Assembly: GCF_000173415.1 (NCBI RefSeq)
Contig: NZ_ABXW01000078.1
Coordinates: 1-52,405, forward strand
Reading direction: 5' to 3'
Source: Providencia alcalifaciens DSM 30120
GTDB taxonomy: Bacteria; Pseudomonadota; Gammaproteobacteria; Enterobacterales; Enterobacteriaceae
DNA length: 52,405 nucleotides
Shown: piece after piece, positions 32,576 to 40,252 of the stretch
Numbering within the stretch: position 1 is the stretch's first letter
Layout of the letters: each line of letters opens with the position of its first letter
Notes under the pieces: generated by a model
Seen by the model: the letters and a program-made list of their open reading frames with translations, nothing else
The model's database searches: none
What the model was told of the DNA's origin: nothing
Made by a program: the position numbers and the translations under genes

Positions 32576-33252
32576 GAAACAGTCCTTTTCTTAAGATAAT
32601 TCACCAGCATTGAAGCGCCGAAACTGAAAATAAAATAGATGAGACCTGCAAAGAGTATCATCTCGACTTGCGTACCGTCACGCTCACCAATATTGGTCGC
32701 GGTTCTGAAAAAGTCGGTCAACCCAAGAACATACACTAAAGAGGTATCTTGGAATAATACAATACCTTGGGTCAGCAATAATGGCACCATCGCTCTGAAC
32801 GCTTGCGGTAAGACGACTAAACGCATGGTTTGCATTTGGGTCATACCTAAAGCGAGGGAGGCGCTTGCCTGACCTTTCGAGATACTTTGAATACCTGCAC
32901 GGATAATTTCAGAGTAGTAAGCCGCTTCAAAAAGACAGAAGGCTACCACTGCGGATATTAAACGAATATCATTTTTTGGTGATAAGCCTAGAACATTTTG
33001 TAATATGTTAGGCACAACTAAATAGAACCAAAACAGTACCATAACTAATGGAACTGACCGGAAGGTGTTGACGTAAAACGCCGCCAGCCAACGCAGAGGT
33101 TTAATGCTGGATAATCGCATGACTGCCAGTACGGTTCCCCATAAAATCCCAACCACAATGGCAGCTGCCGTAATTTTGGCTGTGATAATAAAGCCATCCA
33201 CTAAGAATGGGATGCTTGGCTCAATGGAACTCCAATCAAATTGATAAGCCAT
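32572..33252 (-). CDS. gltK: Glutamate/aspartate ABC transporter permease GltK
   Basis: Inner-membrane permease, 226 residues (E. coli 224). It has about five membrane segments, and the EAA loop reads [37 protein letters not shown], which contacts GltL. It starts one base before the gltJ stop region and overlaps gltL, so gltJKL are co-translated. Confidence 0.95.
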   Translation of the reverse strand: MAYQFDWSSIEPSIPFLVDGFIITAKITAAAIVVGILWGTVLAVMRLSSIKPLRWLAAFYVNTFRSVPLVMVLFWFYLVVPNILQNVLGLSPKNDIRLISAVVAFCLFEAAYYSEIIRAGIQSISKGQASASLALGMTQMQTMRLVVLPQAFRAMVPLLLTQGIVLFQDTSLVYVLGLTDFFRTATNIGERDGTQVEMILFAGLIYFIFSFGASMLVNYLKKRTVS

Positions 33253-33253
33253 C

Positions 33254-33995
33254 TTAGCGTCCTCCTAGTGTGCCGGGTAAGCGCACTTTGCGCTCAAGCA
33301 AGCTCATTAGCAGCATAATAATCAAGTTGATACCGACATATGCGAGCGTGATTGCTGTGAAAGATTCCCAAGCATGGGCGGAGTAATCGAGTAATTTTCC
33401 TGCTTGTGCCGCCATATCCACTAACCCGATAGTGGATGCGATAGCGGAGTTTTTCACCAAGTTCAGCATTTCCGAAGTCATCGGCGGTAAAATAACGCGA
33501 TAAGCATTCGGTAACAGTACATAACGGTATGTTTGCGGTAGTGTCAGCCCCATCGCGAGTGCTGCATTGCGTTGTCCTCTAGGTAAGGACTGAATAGCAG
33601 CACGAACTTGCTCAGTCATTCGCGCAGCGGTGAATAAACCAAGGCATAGCATAGAGGAGAGGAAAAAACTGGTAGTTAGGATCTAACTCCATTTTAAACC
33701 AGTCGCCGATGGATTGAGGCAGCAGTTCAGGGATCACTAAATACCAAGTGAAGAACTGAACGATAAGCGGCACGTTACGGAATAATTCAACGTAAGCCGT
33801 TCCTAAGAAAGCTAAGAACCGGTTGGGGACGGTACGTAAAATACCAAAGAACGAGCCAACGAGAAATGCAATGATCCATGCGCAGATGGATAGCGTGACG
33901 GTGACTTCTAAGCCAGATATTAGCCACCCTAAATAGGTGGTATTCCCAAATGGGGCATTCTCAAGGAATATCCCCCAATTCCAACTAATTGACAT
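33254..33995 (-). pseudogene. gltJ: Glutamate/aspartate ABC transporter permease GltJ, frameshifted
   Basis: The frame from the ATG at 33995 (AGGAAG upstream) matches GltJ up to DPNYQFF. It then leaves frame in a run of six T (minus strand; A at 33663-33668) and stops soon after. The remaining half (LSSMLCLGLFTAARMTEQVRAAIQSLPRGQ to the C-terminus) continues in the next frame to 33254. With five T the gene would be 246 residues, exactly the E. coli length. All else looks functional, so a base-calling error is likely; a real mutation would disable the transporter. Confidence 0.88.
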
Positions 33996-34043
33996 AATAT
34001 GACTTCCTGTGGGCAATTTGATTGTCCCGAATACCGCAATAAG

Positions 34044-34072
34044 AGAAAGCAAGGCGGGAACGACCGCCTTGC
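34044..34072 (-). terminator. Hairpin between gltI and gltJ, SroC-like position
   Basis: Perfect 9-bp stem GCAAGGCGG / CCGCCTTGC, followed on the minus strand by TTTCTC. In E. coli and Salmonella the SroC small RNA comes from this gltI-gltJ interval and ends at a hairpin. It may also reduce permease expression relative to GltI. Confidence 0.5.
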
Positions 34073-34109
34073 GACTCCTACTTCAGTAACACCCTGTTTG
34101 TCTTTTTTA

Positions 34110-35003
34110 TTAGTTTAATGCTTTATCGTTTGGTGATTTGAACAGCGCTTTCATTTCATCAGATAACGTAAACTTCAGATTCAGGTTCTTCGGTGGGATT
34201 GGTTGATTGAACCAGCGATCGAATGATTTCTCTGCTGCACCAGATTTTTGTGCAGTTGAGATAGTATCATCGACTAATGCTTTGAATTGTGGATCATCTT
34301 TACGCAGCATACAGCCGTAAGCTTCTTCAGTTTGCGGTTTTGCTACAATTTCCCAGATATCCGGTTGTTTCGCTTTTGCGCGTTCACCGGCTAATAGGGC
34401 ATCGTCCATCATAAAGGCAACAGCACGACCAGATTCTAAAGTACGGAATGAGTCACCGTGGTCTTTAGCACTGATAATGCGCATCTTCATATTTTTCTCG
34501 TCATTTAGCTTATTCAGAATCACTTCCGACGTTGTACCTGAGGTCACAACGACGTTTTTGCCAGCTAAATCAGCAAAGTCTTTGATGCCAGAGTCTTTTT
34601 TCGCCAGCAGTCGAGTACCAACAACGAAAATAGTATTGGAGAATGCGGCTTGCTTTTGTCTCTCTAGGTTATTTGTTGTCGAGCCACATTCGAAGTCAAA
34701 TGTGCCGTTTTGCAGTAATGGGATACGGTTTTGTGACGTGATAGGAATCAACTTCACCTGTAAATCAGGCATATTGAGTTTCTTTTTCACTGCATCAACA
34801 ATGAGATTGGAATAATCTTGTGAGTAGCCAACAACTTTCTGATTATTATCATAGTAAGAGAATGGCACAGATGACTCGCGGTGACCCACCACAATCACGC
34901 CATTATCTTTGATTTTCTTCAGAGTACCGTTTAATTCTTCTGCTTGAACTGCGCAGGTCGCACCCAAAAGCATCATTGTTAAAACAAGCTTGCTAATACG
35001 CAT
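34110..35003 (-). CDS. gltI: Glutamate/aspartate periplasmic binding protein
   Basis: Captures L-glutamate and L-aspartate in the periplasm. It has 297 residues (E. coli 302). Signal peptide MRISKLVLTMMLLGATCAVQA, then the type-II SBP fold with ELNGTLKKIKDNGVIVVGHRESSVPFSYYD and DFECGSTTNNLERQKQAAFSNTIF. Two Cys residues (in ECGSTT and GCMLRK) may form a disulfide, as in family 3 binding proteins. First gene of gltIJKL; AAGGAGC precedes the ATG. Confidence 0.96.
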   Translation of the reverse strand: MRISKLVLTMMLLGATCAVQAEELNGTLKKIKDNGVIVVGHRESSVPFSYYDNNQKVVGYSQDYSNLIVDAVKKKLNMPDLQVKLIPITSQNRIPLLQNGTFDFECGSTTNNLERQKQAAFSNTIFVVGTRLLAKKDSGIKDFADLAGKNVVVTSGTTSEVILNKLNDEKNMKMRIISAKDHGDSFRTLESGRAVAFMMDDALLAGERAKAKQPDIWEIVAKPQTEEAYGCMLRKDDPQFKALVDDTISTAQKSGAAEKSFDRWFNQPIPPKNLNLKFTLSDEMKALFKSPNDKALN

Positions 35004-35524
35004 AATTACAGCTCCTTTAGAACATCGGTGTCAATCCGCCATATTTCGAGTTCTGTGTTCTAACAACATATTGCTCGAATTATTTTGGTTTTGTGGTGTT
35101 GTGTTTGCAGATGTTTCGTGAGGTTTTAATCATGGCACGATCATCGGCTGTATGTTTTATTATTGTTAAAAAGTAATTAAAAAATATGAGTTTTGAAAAT
35201 GAATTGTTTTAAATTCGGGAGCTGTCTCGCATATTATTTAGGCAGTTGTGAGCTGCGGCACTAATAAAACGACAAACTACCTAAACTTGATTATCGTGCA
35301 CCGAAAGTGTGCAAAATAATTTCTTTTTTCTATTCACTAAATAGATTGCAAGTTCCGTGCCACTTTTAAGAAAAAATGCAAAAAAATAGTGAGTTTTTTA
35401 AGGGGCGTTATTTGTAAAGTTAAATGATGCTGCTTGTGTTGCTTATTTGGCTGTGTAATATGTAACCTTCTATTAACTTAATTATCTAATTATTGAGAAT
35501 TCAGGAAGATAAACTGAGACAGAC
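35004..35524. other. 521-base gltI/scsA divergent region
   Basis: Holds the gltI leader with the C/A-rich element, and further right an AT-rich stretch that must carry the scs promoter. I found no convincing CueR, CpxR or Fur site. A 21-codon frame at 35110 has no ribosome binding site and was not called. Confidence 0.5.
35087..35107 (-). promoter_or_regulatory. C/A-rich element in the gltI leader, candidate GcvB target
   Basis: Minus-strand leader reads CAAACACAACACCACAAAAC, about 85 bases before the gltI start. GcvB pairs through its G/U-rich R1 region with such elements, and gltI is a known target in Salmonella. GcvB itself is not in this window. Confidence 0.45.
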
Positions 35525-35941
35525 ATGAATAGGTCGATGAAGTTAGGTAAAGGATTAGTATTGCTTGCCTGTCTGATGGTGCTGCTTTGTATGAACCAAA
35601 GAGCTGTCGGAGAGCGCGTATTCGCCTCTATGTTTACCTCGACGTCCATGTTTTCTCCTCTTTCTGCTGAACACCTTCAGCTTCATTCAGATACTTATTT
35701 TTCTGATGCAAATAAAGAAGGTAGTGAGCCTGTAAAGCTTTCAACCTGCGAATTAAGTTCAAAATCACTCCTCACTCTTGTCCCTGTCGTGATTGAGCCT
35801 CTCTTTTTTGTATTTCTTTCTTTAGCGTCATTCGCTATCTTTTGCACTAGGCTATTTATTATATATAGAGCAAACCGTGAAGAGAGCCATTCCCCACCTA
35901 GCGTTAGGCGTCATCTACAATTCTGTAATCTTCGGGATTAG
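35525..35941 (+). CDS. scsA: ScsA-like membrane protein
   Basis: 138-residue protein opening the scs operon. It has a hydrophobic N-terminal segment (~8-24, possible signal anchor) and a second membrane segment at ~85-112 (LVPVVIEPLFFVFLSLASFAIF), with a basic C-terminus ending in RRHLQFCNLRD. I assign ScsA from position before scsB and this layout; its function in copper tolerance is not defined. The start could be 35525 or the ATG at 35537; neither has a strong ribosome binding site. Confidence 0.65.
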   Translation: MNRSMKLGKGLVLLACLMVLLCMNQRAVGERVFASMFTSTSMFSPLSAEHLQLHSDTYFSDANKEGSEPVKLSTCELSSKSLLTLVPVVIEPLFFVFLSLASFAIFCTRLFIIYRANREESHSPPSVRRHLQFCNLRD

Positions 35942-35988
35942 AAAGCAGCGGGTTGTCATTCGTCGCTGTTATTTATTCTGGAGGGATC

Positions 35989-38793
35989 ATGCGTTTTTTT
36001 ATTAATGCGTTAATTGTGTTATTTACTGTATTTTCTAGCAGCTTATACGCTGCGGATACAGGCTGGTTACAACCTGCGAATACGGGGTTCATGACCGCAA
36101 ATACTCCGAGCCATGTTCAGGTTCGCTTGCTTAGCTCTGCCCAAAAAGAGGGCAAAGTCGATATTTTATTGGATGTAAAACTTGATGATGGCTGGAAAAC
36201 GTATTGGCGCTCACCAGGTGAAGGAGGAGTTGCGCCGGAGATAACGTGGTCATCACCGGTAAAAACGGTGGAATGGCTGTGGCCAACACCGGGTCGTTTT
36301 GATGTTGCAGGGGTTTCCACTCAAGGTTACATGGGGGATGTGATTTTCCCTATCACGGTGAGTACGAGCGAAAAGCTCGATAAGTTATCAGGCACATTGA
36401 CGCTATCGACTTGTAGCAATGTGTGTATTTTAACGGACTATCCTTTTGAGTTAGATCTGACTGAGCCCGCGCCTGCGGATTTCAGTTGGGCATTTAACCA
36501 AGCAAAAGGTCATGTTCCAGCAGTGAGTGGTCTTGTCGAGCAGGCTAAGTATGGATTTGCTGGAAATAAGCTGACGGTAGAATTACAAAAAGCCGCTGAC
36601 AATACGTGGATTGATCCACATCTGTACACTGATGTGGTTGATGGTGCGAGTTTGGGGGTTCCTACCTTAAAATATTCAGGTGATAAATTAACGGCAACTA
36701 TTGATGTCAGCGATGATTGGGGTGGGGAAGCACCTAACCTTGTCGGTAAAACGGTTTCATTTGTTGTTGTTGATGGAGAGTTATCCCAGCAAATTCATGG
36801 CACGGTTGAACCCTATGTGAGTGTCATATCGAGTGATGATAGTGGACAGTCGATTGGCTTATGGCAGGTCGTTTTATTTGCCCTGCTTGGCGGTCTGATC
36901 CTTAACTTAATGCCATGCGTATTACCTGTATTGGCAATGAAACTCGGTTCTGTCTTATTGGTTCCTCAAGGGGAACAAAATACCATTCGCCGGCAATTTT
37001 TACTCTCTTCATCAGGGATTTTAGTCTCATTTTGGTTATTGGCATTGCTAATGACTCTCTTACGATGGGGACAGCAAGTTGTTGGGTGGGGAATTCAGTT
37101 CCAAAGCCCATGGTTTATCGGCTTGATGGTCCTTATCACAGCATTATTTACAGCGAATTTATTTGGGCTGTTTGAGATTCATTTAGGCAGCAAGGCCAAC
37201 ACGCGCTTGGCGACTGCAGGTGGGCAGGGCAATAGTGGACATTTCTGGCAAGGTGTTTTCGCAACATTACTTGCAACACCATGCTCTGCACCATTTTTGG
37301 GCACGGCAGTGGCATTTGCGTTGGCGGCACCGATGTCACAACTGTGGCTGATTTTTACCGCACTTGGTGTTGGAATGAGTCTTCCTTGGCTTCTGATTGC
37401 GGCTTTCCCTGTGATTGCAAAAGCACTACCGAAGCCGGGGACATGGATGCTGAAATTGCGTGCTGTACTAGGCTTAATGATGTTGGTCTCTTGCTTATGG
37501 TTAATCAGCTTACTGATGCCCCATTTTGGTGCAATGACGGCAATCATCATCGCGGTACTGTTTTTACTGATTCTTGTGTTGTTTATTCTGAAAAATCGCG
37601 GTGTACGCGCGGCTATCTTCCCTTTCCTATTATTCTCGGCACTCGGTGCAGGGTTTATTTGGATGGCGTTAGATCAACATCAAGGGCATCAAACGTTAGC
37701 TGCGGATAAAGTGCAGTGGGAAACACTATCGGAAGACGCTATCACACGGGCACTAGCGGAGAATAAGCGCGTGTTTATTGATGTGACGGCAGATTGGTGT
37801 GTGACCTGCAAAGCAAATAAATACAATGTGTTACTCAACGAAGAGATTCAGAATTTATTGAGTGAACCGGATGTGGTGGCATTGCGAGGGGATTGGACCA
37901 AACCTTCTCCAGAGATTTCGGCATTTTTACAGCGCCGAGGGCAAGTTGCTGTACCATTCAACCAGATTTATGGCCCTAATCTGACAGAGGGGAAAATACT
38001 GTCAACAATACTTGATCGTGAATCTGTAGTATCAATTATGACTGAGGCCAAAGGAGCCAAAAAAATGAAAAAGACAATGTTAGCGGTTTTATTTTCTTCG
38101 TTAGTATTAGGGGCAACAGCACATGCGGCACCACTGACTGCGGATCAAGAAGCTCAGGTGCGCAAATTGGTACGTGACACCTTAGTTGAAAACCCTGAAA
38201 TTCTTGAGGAAGCAATTGTCGCTTTACAAGCCAAACAAGGTGAGAAGCAACAAGCACAAATGAAGCAGGTATTAAAAGATCAGCATGATGCGCTGTTCAA
38301 TGATCCGACCAGCCCACGCATTGGCTCGAAAGACGCGAAATTAGTGTTAGTTAACTTTACGGATTTTAACTGTCCATACTGCAAACGTTTTGACCCACTG
38401 TTAGAAGAGATGGTGAAGAAAAACCCTGATGTTGCAGTAGTCATCAAGTACCTGCCATTCAAAGGGGAAACTTCGTTGGAATCTTCGCAATTAGCGATGA
38501 CGTTATGGCAAGAAAATCCAAAAGCGTTCTTAGCATTGCACCAAAAACTGATGGCGAAACAGGGCATGCTGTCGGATTCGAATATCAAAGAAGCGCTACA
38601 AGCAACCGGTAATGGTAAGTTAAAAGCGAGTGATAAGAGCCGTGCGGCAATCCGTAAAAACCTTGAGCTAGCTAATATGCTGGGTGTGAACGGCACACCG
38701 GCAACGTTAGTGGGTGATGAAATGATCCCAGGCGCTGTAGATGCACAAGAATTTGAACGCATCGTGAAAGAACAGCTCAGCAAAGCGAAATAA
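35989..38793 (+). CDS. scsB: ScsB thiol-disulfide membrane reductase, read in frame into ScsC
   Basis: DsbD-like membrane protein that passes reducing electrons to periplasmic ScsC. From the ATG at 35989 (GGAGGG upstream) come a signal peptide, an N-terminal periplasmic region with Cys pair (STCSNVCILTDYPF), the eight-helix DsbD-type domain with redox Cys in NLMPCVLPVLAMKL and ATPCSAPFLG, and a C-terminal thioredoxin domain (DWCVTCKANK) up to residue ~692. No stop separates it from ScsC: the frame runs through a seven-A tract (38059-38065) into the scsC start. With six A, scsB would end at TGA overlapping the scsC ATG (ATGA), the usual arrangement. The fusion is therefore doubtful. Confidence 0.88.
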   Translation: MRFFINALIVLFTVFSSSLYAADTGWLQPANTGFMTANTPSHVQVRLLSSAQKEGKVDILLDVKLDDGWKTYWRSPGEGGVAPEITWSSPVKTVEWLWPTPGRFDVAGVSTQGYMGDVIFPITVSTSEKLDKLSGTLTLSTCSNVCILTDYPFELDLTEPAPADFSWAFNQAKGHVPAVSGLVEQAKYGFAGNKLTVELQKAADNTWIDPHLYTDVVDGASLGVPTLKYSGDKLTATIDVSDDWGGEAPNLVGKTVSFVVVDGELSQQIHGTVEPYVSVISSDDSGQSIGLWQVVLFALLGGLILNLMPCVLPVLAMKLGSVLLVPQGEQNTIRRQFLLSSSGILVSFWLLALLMTLLRWGQQVVGWGIQFQSPWFIGLMVLITALFTANLFGLFEIHLGSKANTRLATAGGQGNSGHFWQGVFATLLATPCSAPFLGTAVAFALAAPMSQLWLIFTALGVGMSLPWLLIAAFPVIAKALPKPGTWMLKLRAVLGLMMLVSCLWLISLLMPHFGAMTAIIIAVLFLLILVLFILKNRGVRAAIFPFLLFSALGAGFIWMALDQHQGHQTLAADKVQWETLSEDAITRALAENKRVFIDVTADWCVTCKANKYNVLLNEEIQNLLSEPDVVALRGDWTKPSPEISAFLQRRGQVAVPFNQIYGPNLTEGKILSTILDRESVVSIMTEAKGAKKMKKTMLAVLFSSLVLGATAHAAPLTADQEAQVRKLVRDTLVENPEILEEAIVALQAKQGEKQQAQMKQVLKDQHDALFNDPTSPRIGSKDAKLVLVNFTDFNCPYCKRFDPLLEEMVKKNPDVAVVIKYLPFKGETSLESSQLAMTLWQENPKAFLALHQKLMAKQGMLSDSNIKEALQATGNGKLKASDKSRAAIRKNLELANMLGVNGTPATLVGDEMIPGAVDAQEFERIVKEQLSKAK
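38065..38793 (+). CDS. scsC: ScsC periplasmic disulfide isomerase
   Basis: Thioredoxin-fold protein with active site CPYC (NFTDFNCPYCKRF) and cis-Pro GTPATL. It has its own ATG at 38065, an AAAGGAG 8 bases upstream, and a signal peptide ending ATAHA, so it is likely made as a separate protein even though it is in frame with scsB. The N-terminal ~45 mature residues (VRKLVRDTLVENPEILEEAIV, then KQGEKQQAQMKQVLKDQ) look like the helical stalk that makes Proteus mirabilis ScsC a trimer with isomerase activity. 242 residues with signal. Confidence 0.92.
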   Translation: MKKTMLAVLFSSLVLGATAHAAPLTADQEAQVRKLVRDTLVENPEILEEAIVALQAKQGEKQQAQMKQVLKDQHDALFNDPTSPRIGSKDAKLVLVNFTDFNCPYCKRFDPLLEEMVKKNPDVAVVIKYLPFKGETSLESSQLAMTLWQENPKAFLALHQKLMAKQGMLSDSNIKEALQATGNGKLKASDKSRAAIRKNLELANMLGVNGTPATLVGDEMIPGAVDAQEFERIVKEQLSKAK

Positions 38794-38797
38794 TGAC

Positions 38798-39301
38798 ATG
38801 ATGGGGAGACTCAAGAAGTGGTCAAAAGAGCTTCTCGTTTTAGCGATTATTCTTGTCATTGCTTTTACGGTGATGGATTTTTGGCGTAAACCGCAAAGCC
38901 TTGCCCCTATGTTATTAGAACCTCTGACCCTTGCAACAGGAGATGAGGTTTCTATTGCTGAACTTAGCCAGAAGCAGCCTGTTCTCGTCTATTTTTGGGC
39001 AACATGGTGTGGTGTTTGTAGTATCACATCTCCAATCGTTTCGGATTTAGCGAAGTCAGGGGTTCCTGTGGTGACCGTGGCACTCCGCTCTGGGGATAGT
39101 TCTCGGCTGTTAGCGGGGATGCAGAAAAAGGAATTGGCGTTTCCTGTCGTCAATGACACCCATGGGCAGCTTGCTGCACAAGTTGGTGTGACCGCAACGC
39201 CAACCTTTATGATTATCGATAAAGGCGAGATGGTCAGCTTTACGTCTGGTTGGACGAGCTACTTAGGCTTAAAAAGCCGCCTATGGCTTGCATCGTTCTA
39301 A
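38798..39301 (+). CDS. scsD: ScsD membrane-tethered thioredoxin-like protein
   Basis: TlpA/DsbE-like protein of 167 residues, with one N-terminal membrane anchor (~11-28, LLVLAIILVIAFTVMDFW) and a periplasmic thioredoxin domain bearing WCGVC and cis-Pro ATPTFMI. It probably takes electrons from ScsB. It starts 4 bases after scsC, completing scsABCD, and a terminator follows at once. Confidence 0.92.
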   Translation: MMGRLKKWSKELLVLAIILVIAFTVMDFWRKPQSLAPMLLEPLTLATGDEVSIAELSQKQPVLVYFWATWCGVCSITSPIVSDLAKSGVPVVTVALRSGDSSRLLAGMQKKELAFPVVNDTHGQLAAQVGVTATPTFMIIDKGEMVSFTSGWTSYLGLKSRLWLASF

Positions 39302-39303
39302 AT

Positions 39304-39337
39304 AAATGCCCTTGGTATGATTATCAAGGGCATTTTG
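39304..39337. terminator. Terminator between scsD and the Nudix regulator
   Basis: 11-bp stem AAATGCCCTTG / CAAGGGCATTT with a 10-base loop and T-rich ends; can serve both convergent genes. Confidence 0.85.
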
Positions 39338-39367
39338 TTGATTAAACTCTTTTCTCAAACTCTCTCA

Positions 39368-40081
39368 TCAAAATTCGAGATTACGAATAAACCGATAGTC
39401 AGCCGATTGTGATTTTAAGCGATAAAGATTGGCTGGGCGCCCGCGTTCTTGGCGTTTTTCTCCTGTATCAATCAGTAAATCAGCTTGCTCTAAACGGCGG
39501 CGGAAGGATTTATTCTGTATGGCTTTGCCGATTAAAACCTCATGAACATGTTGCAGCTCGGCTAAGGTGAATACTTCTGGTAGCGCAAATCCCGGCACAA
39601 TGGAATAAAGGGATTTCTGGCGTAAACGTTCGCGGGCTTGTAAATAAAGCTGGTAGTGATCGAAAGCCAGTGCCATGCCTTCAATTTCTTCGATGGAGAC
39701 CCATTTAACGGAATGAACGCTTTCAATGTGCGCTTCGCAGGCTTGGTGAGCAATAAGTGCGGTATAGCAGACTGTTACGGACCAGCCGCGAGGATCTCGC
39801 TCTGAATTTCCTACGGTACATAACTGCTCGATATAAGGAGGAACAACCCCCGTTTTCTCTTTTAGTTTGCGATATACCGTATCGTCTAACGTGGTATCAC
39901 AATTTTCATCAACGAACCCACCCGGTAACCCCCATTGGCCTTTTTGCGGGTAATTAGCGCGTTCCACGAGCAGCACTTTTAAGGTGTTTTCATGATAAGT
40001 GAATAATACGGTATCCACCGTGAGCAAAGGAGTTAAATAATCTCGCCGATCATAATTAGATAAAAATTCTTTTTCTGTCAT
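39368..40081 (-). CDS. NrtR-like Nudix-domain transcriptional regulator
   Basis: 237 residues in two parts. Residues ~10-150 are a Nudix domain (VDTVLFTYHENTLKVLLVERANYPQKGQWGLPGGFVDE). Its catalytic box reads R71-K-L-K-E75-K76 where active hydrolases have REUXEE, so two acidic metal ligands are Lys; it likely binds but does not cleave its ligand. Residues ~160-237 are a winged helix (FTLAELQHVHEVLIG, wing GRPANLYRLK). This is the layout of NrtR, which senses ADP-ribose or related NAD metabolites. Divergent from an SPFH/NAD-kinase-like pair across four operator-like repeats. Ligand and exact regulon are inferred. Confidence 0.85.
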   Translation of the reverse strand: MTEKEFLSNYDRRDYLTPLLTVDTVLFTYHENTLKVLLVERANYPQKGQWGLPGGFVDENCDTTLDDTVYRKLKEKTGVVPPYIEQLCTVGNSERDPRGWSVTVCYTALIAHQACEAHIESVHSVKWVSIEEIEGMALAFDHYQLYLQARERLRQKSLYSIVPGFALPEVFTLAELQHVHEVLIGKAIQNKSFRRRLEQADLLIDTGEKRQERGRPANLYRLKSQSADYRFIRNLEF

Positions 40082-40143
40082 GTGATTAAGATCCTTTCCC
40101 CTGTTTTTAGTCTTGCGTTAAATCATACGTGAAAACATATTTA

Positions 40144-40237
40144 GTGTCATTAAGACATTTATGTGTTGACTTATTTGTGTCTATAGGACAATAATTAATT
40201 AAGGTCATAAAGACACTAATTAATTTCACAAAGACAC
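40144..40237. promoter_or_regulatory. Four operator-like repeats between regulator and SPFH gene
   Basis: Sites fitting GTGTC-N5-GACAC: 40144-40158 (GTGTC..GACAT), 40177-40191 (GTGTC..GACAA), 40202-40216 (AGGTC..GACAC) and 40223-40237 (ATTTC..GACAC, half-site). The second lies inside a likely promoter, TTGACT (40166) with AATAAT (40190), spacer 18. The natural reader is the divergent regulator. Confidence 0.65.
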
Positions 40238-40252
40238 TAAGCGGGGTAGGAC

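Noticed and set aside
35110-35175. 21-codon frame in the gltI/scsA gap
   Set aside because: No ribosome binding site and no recognisable feature.
37281-37709. 142-codon frame overlapping scsB in another frame
   Set aside because: scsB is clear here with all redox motifs; no start signal.
38280-38783. 167-codon minus-strand frame opposite scsC
   Set aside because: It is antisense to a clear ScsC domain; composition is Ser/Cys/Phe-rich and resembles no family.
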